Below are positions 17,909 to 25,704 of a stretch of 64,000 nucleotides of DNA, piece by piece. The position numbers and the translations under genes are program-made. The notes beneath the pieces are model-generated. The model saw only the letters and a program-made list of their open reading frames with translations, was not told the DNA's origin and did not search any database. The stretch's first letter is position 1. Every line of letters begins with the position of its first letter. Source of the stretch: Planctomycetaceae bacterium (GTDB lineage Bacteria; Planctomycetota; Planctomycetia; Planctomycetales; Planctomycetaceae); the NCBI GenBank assembly GCA_020426505.1, contig JAGQPX010000017.1, positions 46,051 through 110,050 of the forward strand, given 5' to 3'.

Positions 17909-19072
17909 ATGTGGGACAGAACTCAGGCTTGGCTGGTGGTGATGATTGGTCCACTTCTGGCCTTTCACACTGCGGACATCCGTCGAGGAGTCGCCGACGA
18001 TGGTGAGGCTGCCCCCTCTCGGTTCACCAAGCCGCCGTTTGAGGTGTTGACGTCAAAACAGCAGCGGCAGGTTGAACAGTCGATTGCGTTGGGGTTGCAG
18101 TACCTCGGCAGTCAGCAGCAGGCTGACGGGTCGTTTCTGTCGCGGGACAGTGGGCAGCCGGGGATTACCGGGCTGTGTGTGATGGCCTATCTGTCGAACG
18201 GGGTCACGCCCGATCAGGGTCCGGACGGGGAGCGATTGATTCGAGCCATCGACTTCGTATTGCAGTGCCAGCAACCGGAGGGTTATCTGTCGCAGCTGGT
18301 TCCTGAACCGAGCCATGTGCATGACGGGGCTTCTCATGCCATCAACTACAACAATGCAATCGCCGGCCTCATGCTGGGCGAAGCGTACGGAATGTGCAGC
18401 GACGAACAGAACGCCCGGATTGCGACAGCTATCGAGCGGTCGCTGAAGTTCATGCGGGAACAGCAACTGAAAGCGAAGCGGCGGGCCATTGATCGCGGCG
18501 GGGTTCGCTACATGCATCAACGCACGGCGATCGACGCAGACCTGTCGGTGACCTCCTGGCAGATTATGTTCATGCGATCGGCACTCAATGCGGGTTACGA
18601 GGTGCCGAAGGAATACATCGATGATGCGATGTCCTACGTGCGGAGTTGCTACCGCGACAAGTACGGGGCATTCATCTACGGCCACTCCTCGTACGACGGC
18701 GTTCCCACACGCGGCACCGCCGGCGGAGGGATTGTCTGCCTGTCTCTGGGAGGTGAGCACAACACCGACATCGCTCGGGAGACCGGCCGCTGGATCCTGA
18801 ATCAATCGTTCGACCGATACAACAACGGAGCCGGTCCGTATCACTACGGGGCCTATTATTGCAGCCAGGCCATGTTTCAGCTGGGGGGCGACTACTGGGA
18901 GAGATTCTATCCCCGTTTCGTCGACTCGCTCACGCGGTTTCAAGGCAACGACGGTTCATGGGACATCGAACGAAACATCAACGGCGACACGTTCGGTCAA
19001 TGTTACACGACGGCACTCTGCGTGCTCGCGTTGACACCGCCGTATCAGTTGCTGCCGATCTATCAGCGGTAG
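17909..19072 (+). CDS. Exported prenyltransferase/squalene-oxidase-repeat protein
   Basis: The 387-residue protein has an N-terminal signal (WLVVMIGPLLAFHTADI) and then an alpha/alpha-toroid of the terpenoid-cyclase/prenyltransferase class: repeated helices with QQADGSF, ITGLCVMAYLSNG, QQPEGYLSQ, ITNNAI-like NYNNAIAGLMLGEAYG and FQGNDGSWD (QxxDGSW-like) signatures. Such toroids are abundant in planctomycete exported proteins and are usually annotated by fold only. No DxDD cyclase motif was seen, so squalene cyclisation is not supported. ATG 17909 has GGGAG 9-13 bases upstream. Confidence 0.82.
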   Translation: MWDRTQAWLVVMIGPLLAFHTADIRRGVADDGEAAPSRFTKPPFEVLTSKQQRQVEQSIALGLQYLGSQQQADGSFLSRDSGQPGITGLCVMAYLSNGVTPDQGPDGERLIRAIDFVLQCQQPEGYLSQLVPEPSHVHDGASHAINYNNAIAGLMLGEAYGMCSDEQNARIATAIERSLKFMREQQLKAKRRAIDRGGVRYMHQRTAIDADLSVTSWQIMFMRSALNAGYEVPKEYIDDAMSYVRSCYRDKYGAFIYGHSSYDGVPTRGTAGGGIVCLSLGGEHNTDIARETGRWILNQSFDRYNNGAGPYHYGAYYCSQAMFQLGGDYWERFYPRFVDSLTRFQGNDGSWDIERNINGDTFGQCYTTALCVLALTPPYQLLPIYQR

Positions 19073-19715
19073 CGCAGTGGAACTGAGAGGCGGGCGAGCG
19101 TTCGCAGGACGAACGTGGCGCTCGCCGTTGGCTCGCGGCTAACGGTTGTTCGATTGTCGTGTTTTGTTGGTTCTAGGTTTGCCGACTCAAAAAGAGTGGA
19201 CCGCGCGGTCCGGGGTGACGGAGTGGTTCCGGTGATCAGGCTTCGCGGCCATTGTGGGGGGCTTGTCTGGGATTGCAATCGCGACTCGTCTGCTGCCGTG
19301 TCAACAAACGAGCGGCCACAAGTCCCCCGGATCGGACGAGCGAAGATGTTTCGCTCGCCTCTAACCACTGGAACACTCTGTCACCCCTAAATACGACCGC
19401 CCGCCGAGAACCTTACACTCAGTTCTCAACTTTTTTGAAATGTCTCTGATGTGTCCCATGCGACCGTTCGTGCGGCTCGCAACTGGCGAGCGGAATGTCG
19501 TTCGGGATAGACTCATGAATGTCATGAACCGGCTTCAAAACCGCATGGTGAGGGTGGCAGGGTCAGTCGCGAAGCGGATGGCCCTACAATCTCCGGACCG
19601 GGCCTTCCCGTTGGTCAGACCCGGCCACCCCGCTTACGAGTGTTTGAGCTGGCCCATGGCCACAGGCGTCTCGCGGCGCGATTCGCAGCATTGATTCCGG
19701 AATGAGGAGCGGTTT
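19073..19715. other. Intergenic region with dispersed-type hairpins
   Basis: No gene could be supported in this 643-base stretch. It begins with a cluster of overlapping inverted repeats (annotated separately) and ends with the GAGGAG ribosome site of the kinase gene. Short open frames on both strands have no recognisable protein character and no ribosome sites. Confidence 0.6.
19093..19145. repeat. Compound inverted repeats (REP-like)
   Basis: Three stems overlap. An 8-bp outer stem pairs 19093-19100 with 19119-19126 and encloses a perfect 6-bp stem CGTTCG/CGAACG around a CAGGA loop. A second hairpin, CCGTTGGC/GCTAACGG with a 5-base loop (19125-19145), shares two bases with the first, so the two compete. 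The sequence style is typical of repeated intergenic elements in planctomycetes. Confidence 0.55.
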
Positions 19716-22109
19716 GTGCGGGCGTTTGATGACAGTCGGCGGGCGACTTCTCGCCTGACATCGACCGAGATCGAGTCGATCTGCGAGTCCTTCGAGGAGG
19801 ACTGGCAGGCGGGCGAACGTCCAGAGATCGAGGCCTTGCTCAGAGCTGTCAAACATGATGAGCGCCCAACCTTGTTGCGGCAGTTACTCGTGGTCGAGTT
19901 GCGATGTCGTCAGCAGCACAACGAGCATCTGTCTGTCGCGGAGTATCAGCAGCGGTTTCCCGAGGCGGCGGACGATCTGAACCAGCTGTTCGCGGAGATG
20001 CCGACGGTCAACCCTGCTGAGCAGGGGCTCGTCTCGACGGTCACTCATGTCCCGGCTGCGGACGGTCGCCGCGATCCAGGCGATGACAGTTCCGCCGAGT
20101 CACAGCAGTTTGGCGACTATGAACTGCTGGAAGAGATCGCCCGGGGCGGAATGGGGGTCGTCTACAAGGCCTTGCAGAAGAAGGCCAATCGGGTTGTGGC
20201 CCTCAAGATGATCCTCAGCGGTCAGCACGCCAGCGAGGAGGAGTTGCAGCGGTTCCGCAGCGAAGCCGAAGCCGCAGCATTGCTGGACCACCCGCACATT
20301 GTGCCCATCTTCGACGTGGGCGAGTACAACGGTCAGCCGTACTTCTCGATGGGGTATGTCGAAGGGAAAAGTCTCCAGGGCCGACTGCGAGACGGACCGC
20401 TTCCCCCCAAGGAGGCAGCGGGAATCGTGTGCACCGTTGTGGAGGCCATTGCCAACGCTCATGAGCACGGCGTGATCCATCGCGATCTGAAACCGTCGAA
20501 CGTACTCCTCGACAAGCAGGGCAACCCTCGTGTGACCGACTTCGGTCTCGCCAAGCAGATCGAGTCGGACAGCAATCTGACGGCGACCGGTCAGGTGATG
20601 GGCACGCCGAGTTACATGCCCCCCGAACAGGCGTCGGGTGATCTCGCGCGGGTCGATGCCCGGTCGGACATCTATTCGCTGGGGGCCGTCCTCTATGCAC
20701 TGCTGACGGGGCGTCCGCCGTTTCAGTCGGCCAACATGATCGAGACGCTTCGGCAGGTGACCGACGACGACCCGGTCGAGCCGCGCGTGCTCAACCCGTC
20801 GGTCGATCAGGACCTCGAAACGATCTGCCTGAAGTGTCTGGAGAAGGACCCAGCCCAGCGGTATCAACGGGCGGGTGATCTGCATGACGAACTCACACGG
20901 TACCTCGAAGGCAAGCCGATCGTCGCCCGGTCGATCTCCCGGCGTGAACGCTTGTGGCGATGGTGCAAGCGAAAGCCGGTCGTCGCCGGTTCGTTGTTTG
21001 CTGCTGTCGTCAGTCTACTGATCGGCACCGGCGTGTCGGTCTACTTCGCAGTCCTCGCTCAGCAGAGAGCCAAGCATGCTGAGCAGGGGACGCGGGTCGC
21101 TTTGACCGCGCTGGAGACGATGATCGACAAGTTGCAGAACGACCTCCGCAAGGTGCCCGGCGCACAGGAGGTGCGACGCGATCTGCTCAAAGAGGCACTG
21201 ATCAGTCTGCAAACCGTGTCGGGTGAGATCCAGACGCAGTCACGCGTCGATCGTGACACAGCCGTCGCATTGGTCGATCTCGCGATTCTGTTCGAGGAGT
21301 TCGGCGATGAGGAGGGACTCAACTCGAACGCGATGGCCGAGTCGAACTTCCGCACGGCGATCGACATCTTTCACGAGATCGTGTCGCCGGACGAGCAGGA
21401 TGTGTCGCTGCTGCGTGACCAGTCGTGGGCGTTGGCTCAGTTCGGCAGTTTCTATCTGGACCGTAATCGCGTAGCAGACGCCGAGGCGCCGCTGGAACAA
21501 GCACTGGCCATTCGACGTCGCATTGTGGCCACGGCACCCGACAATCCGAAACACCAATTCCGCCTCACACTCAGCCTCGCTGACTGGGGTGACTACCTGT
21601 CTATGCGGCGTGACTTCGGCTCCGCCATCGACGTGTTTGAGGAGACGATTCAGCTCACCGAAAAAGTTGTCGAATCACAACCCGACAATGTGCAGTACCT
21701 CAGAGAGCTCAGCGGCTACTATCTCAAACTCGGCGACGCTTACCACGACCAACGTCAGAACGACAAGGCCCTGCCCATCTTTGAACAAAGCCGCGAAACG
21801 GTTGAGAAGATGTTGGAACTCGATGCCCACGACCCATCCACGCACGATGTGATGTCGCTCACTTACGAACGGCTGGGCAATCACTGGCTGCAAGTCGGCG
21901 ACGCCGAGCAGGCCCTCGCGATGTACGAGAAGATGCTCAAACACCTCGAACGGGCACTGGCCATCGACCCTAAAAACCGCATCTACCGGGATGGAATCTC
22001 CGTCGCTTATGAGAAACTGGCCCAAGCCCAAAGCCGGGCAGGCCAGCACGATGCCGCTGCCGAATCCCAGAATAAGGCGGCAAATATCCGACGGGAACTT
22101 GCCGAGTGA
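19716..22109 (+). CDS. Transmembrane Ser/Thr protein kinase with TPR-like C-terminus
   Basis: This is a 797-residue Hanks kinase. Residues 1-100 are helical (ESICESFEEDWQAGERPEIE and a following ELRCRQQ helix), a prefix common in planctomycete kinases. The kinase spans about 134-400, with EIARGGMGVVYKA, ALKMILSG, HRDLKPSN (about 255), DFGLAKQ, PPEQASG and LETICLKCLEKD. A membrane helix lies at about 421-445. The remainder is a run of TPR-like helical pairs (for example AEAPLEQALAIRRRIVATAP and LAMYEKMLKHLERALAIDPK), probably extracytoplasmic and protein-binding. Start is GTG with a GAGGAG site. It is close in sequence to the kinase at 11550 across the catalytic domain. Confidence 0.9.
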   Translation: MRAFDDSRRATSRLTSTEIESICESFEEDWQAGERPEIEALLRAVKHDERPTLLRQLLVVELRCRQQHNEHLSVAEYQQRFPEAADDLNQLFAEMPTVNPAEQGLVSTVTHVPAADGRRDPGDDSSAESQQFGDYELLEEIARGGMGVVYKALQKKANRVVALKMILSGQHASEEELQRFRSEAEAAALLDHPHIVPIFDVGEYNGQPYFSMGYVEGKSLQGRLRDGPLPPKEAAGIVCTVVEAIANAHEHGVIHRDLKPSNVLLDKQGNPRVTDFGLAKQIESDSNLTATGQVMGTPSYMPPEQASGDLARVDARSDIYSLGAVLYALLTGRPPFQSANMIETLRQVTDDDPVEPRVLNPSVDQDLETICLKCLEKDPAQRYQRAGDLHDELTRYLEGKPIVARSISRRERLWRWCKRKPVVAGSLFAAVVSLLIGTGVSVYFAVLAQQRAKHAEQGTRVALTALETMIDKLQNDLRKVPGAQEVRRDLLKEALISLQTVSGEIQTQSRVDRDTAVALVDLAILFEEFGDEEGLNSNAMAESNFRTAIDIFHEIVSPDEQDVSLLRDQSWALAQFGSFYLDRNRVADAEAPLEQALAIRRRIVATAPDNPKHQFRLTLSLADWGDYLSMRRDFGSAIDVFEETIQLTEKVVESQPDNVQYLRELSGYYLKLGDAYHDQRQNDKALPIFEQSRETVEKMLELDAHDPSTHDVMSLTYERLGNHWLQVGDAEQALAMYEKMLKHLERALAIDPKNRIYRDGISVAYEKLAQAQSRAGQHDAAAESQNKAANIRRELAE

Positions 22110-22150
22110 ACACAAACGTACTGACCTGGAAATCCGAGATCCCTTGATCG

Positions 22151-23296
22151 ATGCGCTGGTTCATTCTCATCGGCTACACCATCACTCTCGCGAGCGTGAT
22201 CGGGATTGCGTACGGCGTTTGGGAGGTGTCCGATCAGCGACAGAGAATCATCACTGCGCAGCCCGTGGATGCGGTGGTGCTGCGGCAACGCGTGGAGAAG
22301 AAGGTCAACAAGGGATTTGTGCAATTCACGCCTGTTGTCGAGTTCGAGTACACCGTTGCAGGAAACAAACATCAGTCCGAAAGCACTTTTCCGACCGAGA
22401 GTCTTGGCCCAGAAGAGTGGGCCGAGGATGTCCTCAAGGCGTACCCGGTCGGCAAGAAAGTCCGGGCGTATGTCGTCCTCGATGACCCGACCGATGCGTT
22501 TCTCCTGCCGAAGTACGGGCCACTTCCCTACGTGACCATTCTGGTTTCGTACGTGTTCGTTGCGATCGGGATTGGAGTCGCACTCGAGCAGGTTGTGAAC
22601 AGCGATCACCTGCGTGTCGAGTCCGAGAGCCTCGGGACGCTGCACCTGGCACCGAAGCAGGACGATCTGCGGCTCATTCAGCTTGTCGGGGCACTCTCGA
22701 TGCTGGGCCTGTTAATCGGTGTGCCGTTCATTCTGGACTACCTGACCGTGGCCACACCGCCTGTCAGTTTTCTGTTTCAACTCATTGCCTTCTGCTACGT
22801 CGCGGCGGGACTCGGATGGATCGGATGGTCCATCTACTCCTACCGAAGAAAGAACGGATTTACGCTGGTGCCCATTGAACTCATTCCGGGCGAACCCCGT
22901 CTCGGCGAGCCGTTCACCGTGCGACTGAAACAGCCCGTCCGCTTCTCCGGAATGATCGAGCGACTTGTGCTGGAAATGGTGTTGACCCAAGTGAACACGG
23001 CCATCTGGGACATCCGTCGCGATTCGGATTCTCCCGATCCGGTGTTGTACTCAACGCGGGAGGTCGTCATCGAAGCACATCCCGTCGATCCAGATGAGGT
23101 GCTAGAGATTGGAAAGAGTTTCGTCCTGCCATCGAACCTGCCTCCGTCATCAGCTCCGGACGATCATTCGAAGTTTCAGTTCATCTGGACACTGCATCTC
23201 CGAGGCAAATCGAACAAGCGTCACATCCTGAAGCGGGATTACGTGCTGGATATTCTGCCGTCGGAGCATCGGCCGCCAAAACCGCGACTGATCTAG
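22151..23296 (+). CDS. DUF3592-domain membrane protein
   Basis: The 381-residue protein has an N-terminal helix (WFILIGYTITLASVIGIAYG) followed by a DUF3592-type beta domain (VVEFEYTVAGNKHQSES and AYPVGKKVRAYVVLDDPTDA), then a second helix (ILVSYVFVAIGIGVALE), two further membrane segments around residues 180-225, and a soluble beta-rich tail. The function of DUF3592 proteins is unknown. It follows the kinase by 41 bases on the same strand and might be co-transcribed. Its stop codon overlaps that of a gene remnant on the opposite strand. Confidence 0.75.
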   Translation: MRWFILIGYTITLASVIGIAYGVWEVSDQRQRIITAQPVDAVVLRQRVEKKVNKGFVQFTPVVEFEYTVAGNKHQSESTFPTESLGPEEWAEDVLKAYPVGKKVRAYVVLDDPTDAFLLPKYGPLPYVTILVSYVFVAIGIGVALEQVVNSDHLRVESESLGTLHLAPKQDDLRLIQLVGALSMLGLLIGVPFILDYLTVATPPVSFLFQLIAFCYVAAGLGWIGWSIYSYRRKNGFTLVPIELIPGEPRLGEPFTVRLKQPVRFSGMIERLVLEMVLTQVNTAIWDIRRDSDSPDPVLYSTREVVIEAHPVDPDEVLEIGKSFVLPSNLPPSSAPDDHSKFQFIWTLHLRGKSNKRHILKRDYVLDILPSEHRPPKPRLI

Positions 23297-23490
23297 CCGG
23301 TGTACTCCCCCTTCACTCGGCGGTCGGTGATGCCGAGGTGTGTTTCGAGCAGGCGTTCGATGGTGCGGGGAATGTCGGCGTCGTAAGCCCGACGATCCAA
23401 GTTCGTCTCATCCCCGGCACCGTAGACTACAGCGAATTCCCCTCCACCTTGATCTTCGTCGGCTACTATCTCACACTCTTCATTAAACAA
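23293..23490 (-). pseudogene. Truncated duplicate of the 3' end of the zinc-ribbon gene
   Basis: Bases 23300-23385 match 24370-24455 at about 82 of 86 positions on the same strand, and both encode the C-terminal residues DADIPRTIERLLETHLGI followed by KGEY. Upstream of the match, this copy diverges and has no start codon with a ribosome site, no zinc ribbon and no membrane helices. It appears to be what is left of a paralogue or a partial tandem duplicate. The GIY-YIG gene lies between the two copies. Confidence 0.7.
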
Positions 23491-23567
23491 GAAGTCAACC
23501 AGAAGACAGCCTTCATGGAGCTGACGAAGGGGGCACAGCAGTAATGTCTTAGAACTGGAGGTTGTGC

Positions 23568-24308
23568 GTGGGAGTTATTGAGATCACGATCTGTTTAATC
23601 GCGGGTGCAGTTACCGCAATCACGATCATCACGATCCTTCAGAAGGAGCGGGCCTTCACTGCCGGAAAGAACCTTCGTCAGTTGGCGTATGATCTGAAGA
23701 CGGTGATGAAAGAACGTTCAGAATTGAAAAGACAGCTCCGGACGACTCAAGAGGAAGTTGAAGAGTTACGCGACTCGCTTCTTCAACTCTGCGATGAACG
23801 AGATGTCATGGAGGCAGTTTGGGAAGAAGGCGATCAAGAACTTCGAAGTACAAAGTGTGTCGATGCTGAAGAAGCAGCGGTTTTTGGTCGTGGCTCAGAG
23901 TGGGTGTATGCGTACACGTTTCCGGCCCATGAACAACTCGCGTTCGCTAAAAGACTGGAACACTTTCCAATCAAAGTTGGGATGTCGACACAGGAAAACG
24001 TTGTTCACCGCGTTCATCAACAAGTTGCCGGAACATCGACTGCAATATCAGAGCGTGCAACCCTACGGCTCGTGTTCCGGGTGAATGAAGCGAGGCAATT
24101 CGAGGAATGGCTTCACCAGAAACTGTCGAAGGCTGGACGCAAGGCTAGCGAATCTGTCGGAGTCGAATGGTATCGTACGAATCCAACTGAGTTGGAACGC
24201 CTGTTTCGTAGCTACGTCCTGACAAAGACGCGCGCCAGCCGACCGATTGCTCACAAGAAACAGGCAATGAATGATGAGCGATCAAATGTTGAATCGGATG
24301 TGAGCTGA
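23568..24308 (+). CDS. Membrane-anchored GIY-YIG (T5orf172-like) protein
   Basis: The 246-residue protein starts with a membrane helix (ITICLIAGAVTAITIITIL), then a charged coiled coil at about residues 28-80 (LKTVMKERSELKRQLRTTQE), then a C-terminal domain resembling the T5orf172/MUG113 branch of GIY-YIG: WVYAYTFPAHEQ, the IKVGMST strand, a conserved-type Arg in VVHRVHQQ, FEEWLHQKL helix and the EWYRTNPTELERLF end. I infer nuclease ancestry; the GIY and YIG motifs are degenerate (VYAY and IKVG). Start is GTG 23568 with GGAG 7 bases upstream; the TTG at 23562 directly abuts that site. GC is lower than the flanks and it sits between duplicated gene ends, so it may be an insertion. Confidence 0.65.
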   Translation: MGVIEITICLIAGAVTAITIITILQKERAFTAGKNLRQLAYDLKTVMKERSELKRQLRTTQEEVEELRDSLLQLCDERDVMEAVWEEGDQELRSTKCVDAEEAAVFGRGSEWVYAYTFPAHEQLAFAKRLEHFPIKVGMSTQENVVHRVHQQVAGTSTAISERATLRLVFRVNEARQFEEWLHQKLSKAGRKASESVGVEWYRTNPTELERLFRSYVLTKTRASRPIAHKKQAMNDERSNVESDVS

Positions 24309-24362
24309 GTATGACTCACGTAACGGCTCTACCCTCCTTAACTCGAATTGTGGATGGGATTC

Positions 24363-25058
24363 TCACCCTGTGTACTCTCCCTTCACGCGGCGGTCGGCGA
24401 TGCCGAGGTGTGTTTCGAGCAGGCGTTCGATGGTGCGGGGGATGTCGGCGTCGTATTCGCCACTGATCAAAGTGACGGTGCGACCCGATTTGCTGATGAC
24501 GTCCAGCGAGTACTGCACCGACGTGCTGTCCTTGCCGCGATGCACCTTTTCCTTCACGTAGAGTTGCTCGATGTCATCCACCGGGATTGGCGACGGCGTC
24601 TTCCACGGCAGCGGTCCATGCGTGACCGTGATCATCTCATTCTCGACATCGACCGTGGTGCCGTTCACGAGCAGGGCGATGGCATAGTAGATCAGGAACG
24701 CACCCACGCCGATAAACAATGAGAGGAACAGCAGGATAAAGCTCATGCCGGTGGCGAGGATTCCGATCGCGATGAAGAGCACGATGCCATTCCAGAACAG
24801 AGCGAACGGAATCAGAAAGAACGCCAGCCATGTTCGCCACTGCCACGAGAGCGTCAATCGGTCGCCCTCTCGTTCGATCGTGATGCGGTCCAGACTGGGG
24901 AGCAGATGCAGCGTGTCATCGCTGGCGTCGACGAGTGGCGCAGGCTCCTGCGGCACGACGACGGTCGCTCCACAGAACTGGCAGAAGAACTGCGTCCGTC
25001 CTTCGGGCGGCGTCAACGGAGCACTGCACCCCGGACACATCAGGCGTTTCACGCTCAC
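24363..25058 (-). CDS. Zinc-ribbon protein with two membrane helices
   Basis: The 231-residue protein has an N-terminal CPGC...CQFCG zinc ribbon (residues 8-30). Two adjacent hydrophobic segments follow at about 76-128 (AFFLIPFALFWNGIVLFIAI and LFLSLFIGVGAFLIYYAIAL). A C-terminal PH-like beta domain includes VDVENEMITVTHGPLPW and ends with the DADIPRTIERLL helix. Its GTG start overlaps the stop of the upstream gene by 4 bases and has an AAGGAG site, so the two are translated together. Function is unknown. The last 86 bases are duplicated at 23300-23385. Confidence 0.7.
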   Translation of the reverse strand: MSVKRLMCPGCSAPLTPPEGRTQFFCQFCGATVVVPQEPAPLVDASDDTLHLLPSLDRITIEREGDRLTLSWQWRTWLAFFLIPFALFWNGIVLFIAIGILATGMSFILLFLSLFIGVGAFLIYYAIALLVNGTTVDVENEMITVTHGPLPWKTPSPIPVDDIEQLYVKEKVHRGKDSTSVQYSLDVISKSGRTVTLISGEYDADIPRTIERLLETHLGIADRRVKGEYTG

Positions 25059-25528
25059 GAGTCGACTCCTTCGCTGTCCTGCCGCTGATCGATTGCCGCC
25101 TGCATGTCCTCGGCCTGCTGTCGGTCGCCCATCAACCAGATCTTCCGTCCCATCCTCGTTTCAATGATGACCGCTTTGTAGCTGTGCGACCCCACGCTCG
25201 TGGGACTGCCGATCTGCTTTCTCAATCGTGATTTCATGACACCCGTGGTAATGCTCTCGATGTCCGAGAGCAGGTGGTCCCGCCGCCCCCACAGGTACCG
25301 CACGCTGAGAACCTCGCCGATCGTCACCGACAACGGGACCGTGAATGCGTACCACAGGAACGGCAACGAGAAGGCGATCAATCCGACGCCGATGGGAATG
25401 CTTCCGTGTTCATCAATGAGAAACAGCGCCCCCACACCGCCCAGCAATGCGACCATCACCACCATCAACCCGATCCGTCCGGCTGCCATCCGATAGTTGG
25501 TGAAGCGAACAGCCCTGTCATCCCACAT
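25055..25528 (-). CDS. Small two-helix membrane protein, PH-like C-terminus
   Basis: The 157-residue protein has two membrane helices at about residues 17-40 and 45-65 (RIGLMVVMVALLGGVGALFL; GVGLIAFSLPFLWYAFTV), then a beta domain with VTIGEVLSVRYLWGRRDHLL and VIIETRMGRKIWLMGDR strands. It lies directly upstream of, and overlaps, the zinc-ribbon membrane protein; both share a helices-then-beta-domain plan, and the two probably form a membrane complex. No function is assigned. Confidence 0.65.
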   Translation of the reverse strand: MWDDRAVRFTNYRMAAGRIGLMVVMVALLGGVGALFLIDEHGSIPIGVGLIAFSLPFLWYAFTVPLSVTIGEVLSVRYLWGRRDHLLSDIESITTGVMKSRLRKQIGSPTSVGSHSYKAVIIETRMGRKIWLMGDRQQAEDMQAAIDQRQDSEGVDS

Positions 25529-25704
25529 TGCGAGTTCCTGTCATTGTCAAGTCGCGCGGCTGAGCAATCTTAGTCCAGTCATCACCTCGAATCGAGGAAT
25601 GCGACGAGACAACATCACCACGATCTCGCAGAGATGACGGCTGATTGTCGTCAGTCGGCTTGATAGGATGCAGTGACTCGATCGAACTCCCTGAGGTCTT
25701 GTTG

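Noticed and set aside
17909..19072. Squalene-hopene cyclase for the toroid protein
   Set aside because: No DxDD catalytic motif was found, the length is about half of a cyclase, and a signal peptide is present.
19073..19715. tRNA or small RNA gene in the large gap
   Set aside because: No cloverleaf-compatible arms or CCA end were seen; only inverted repeats and a ribosome site are evident.
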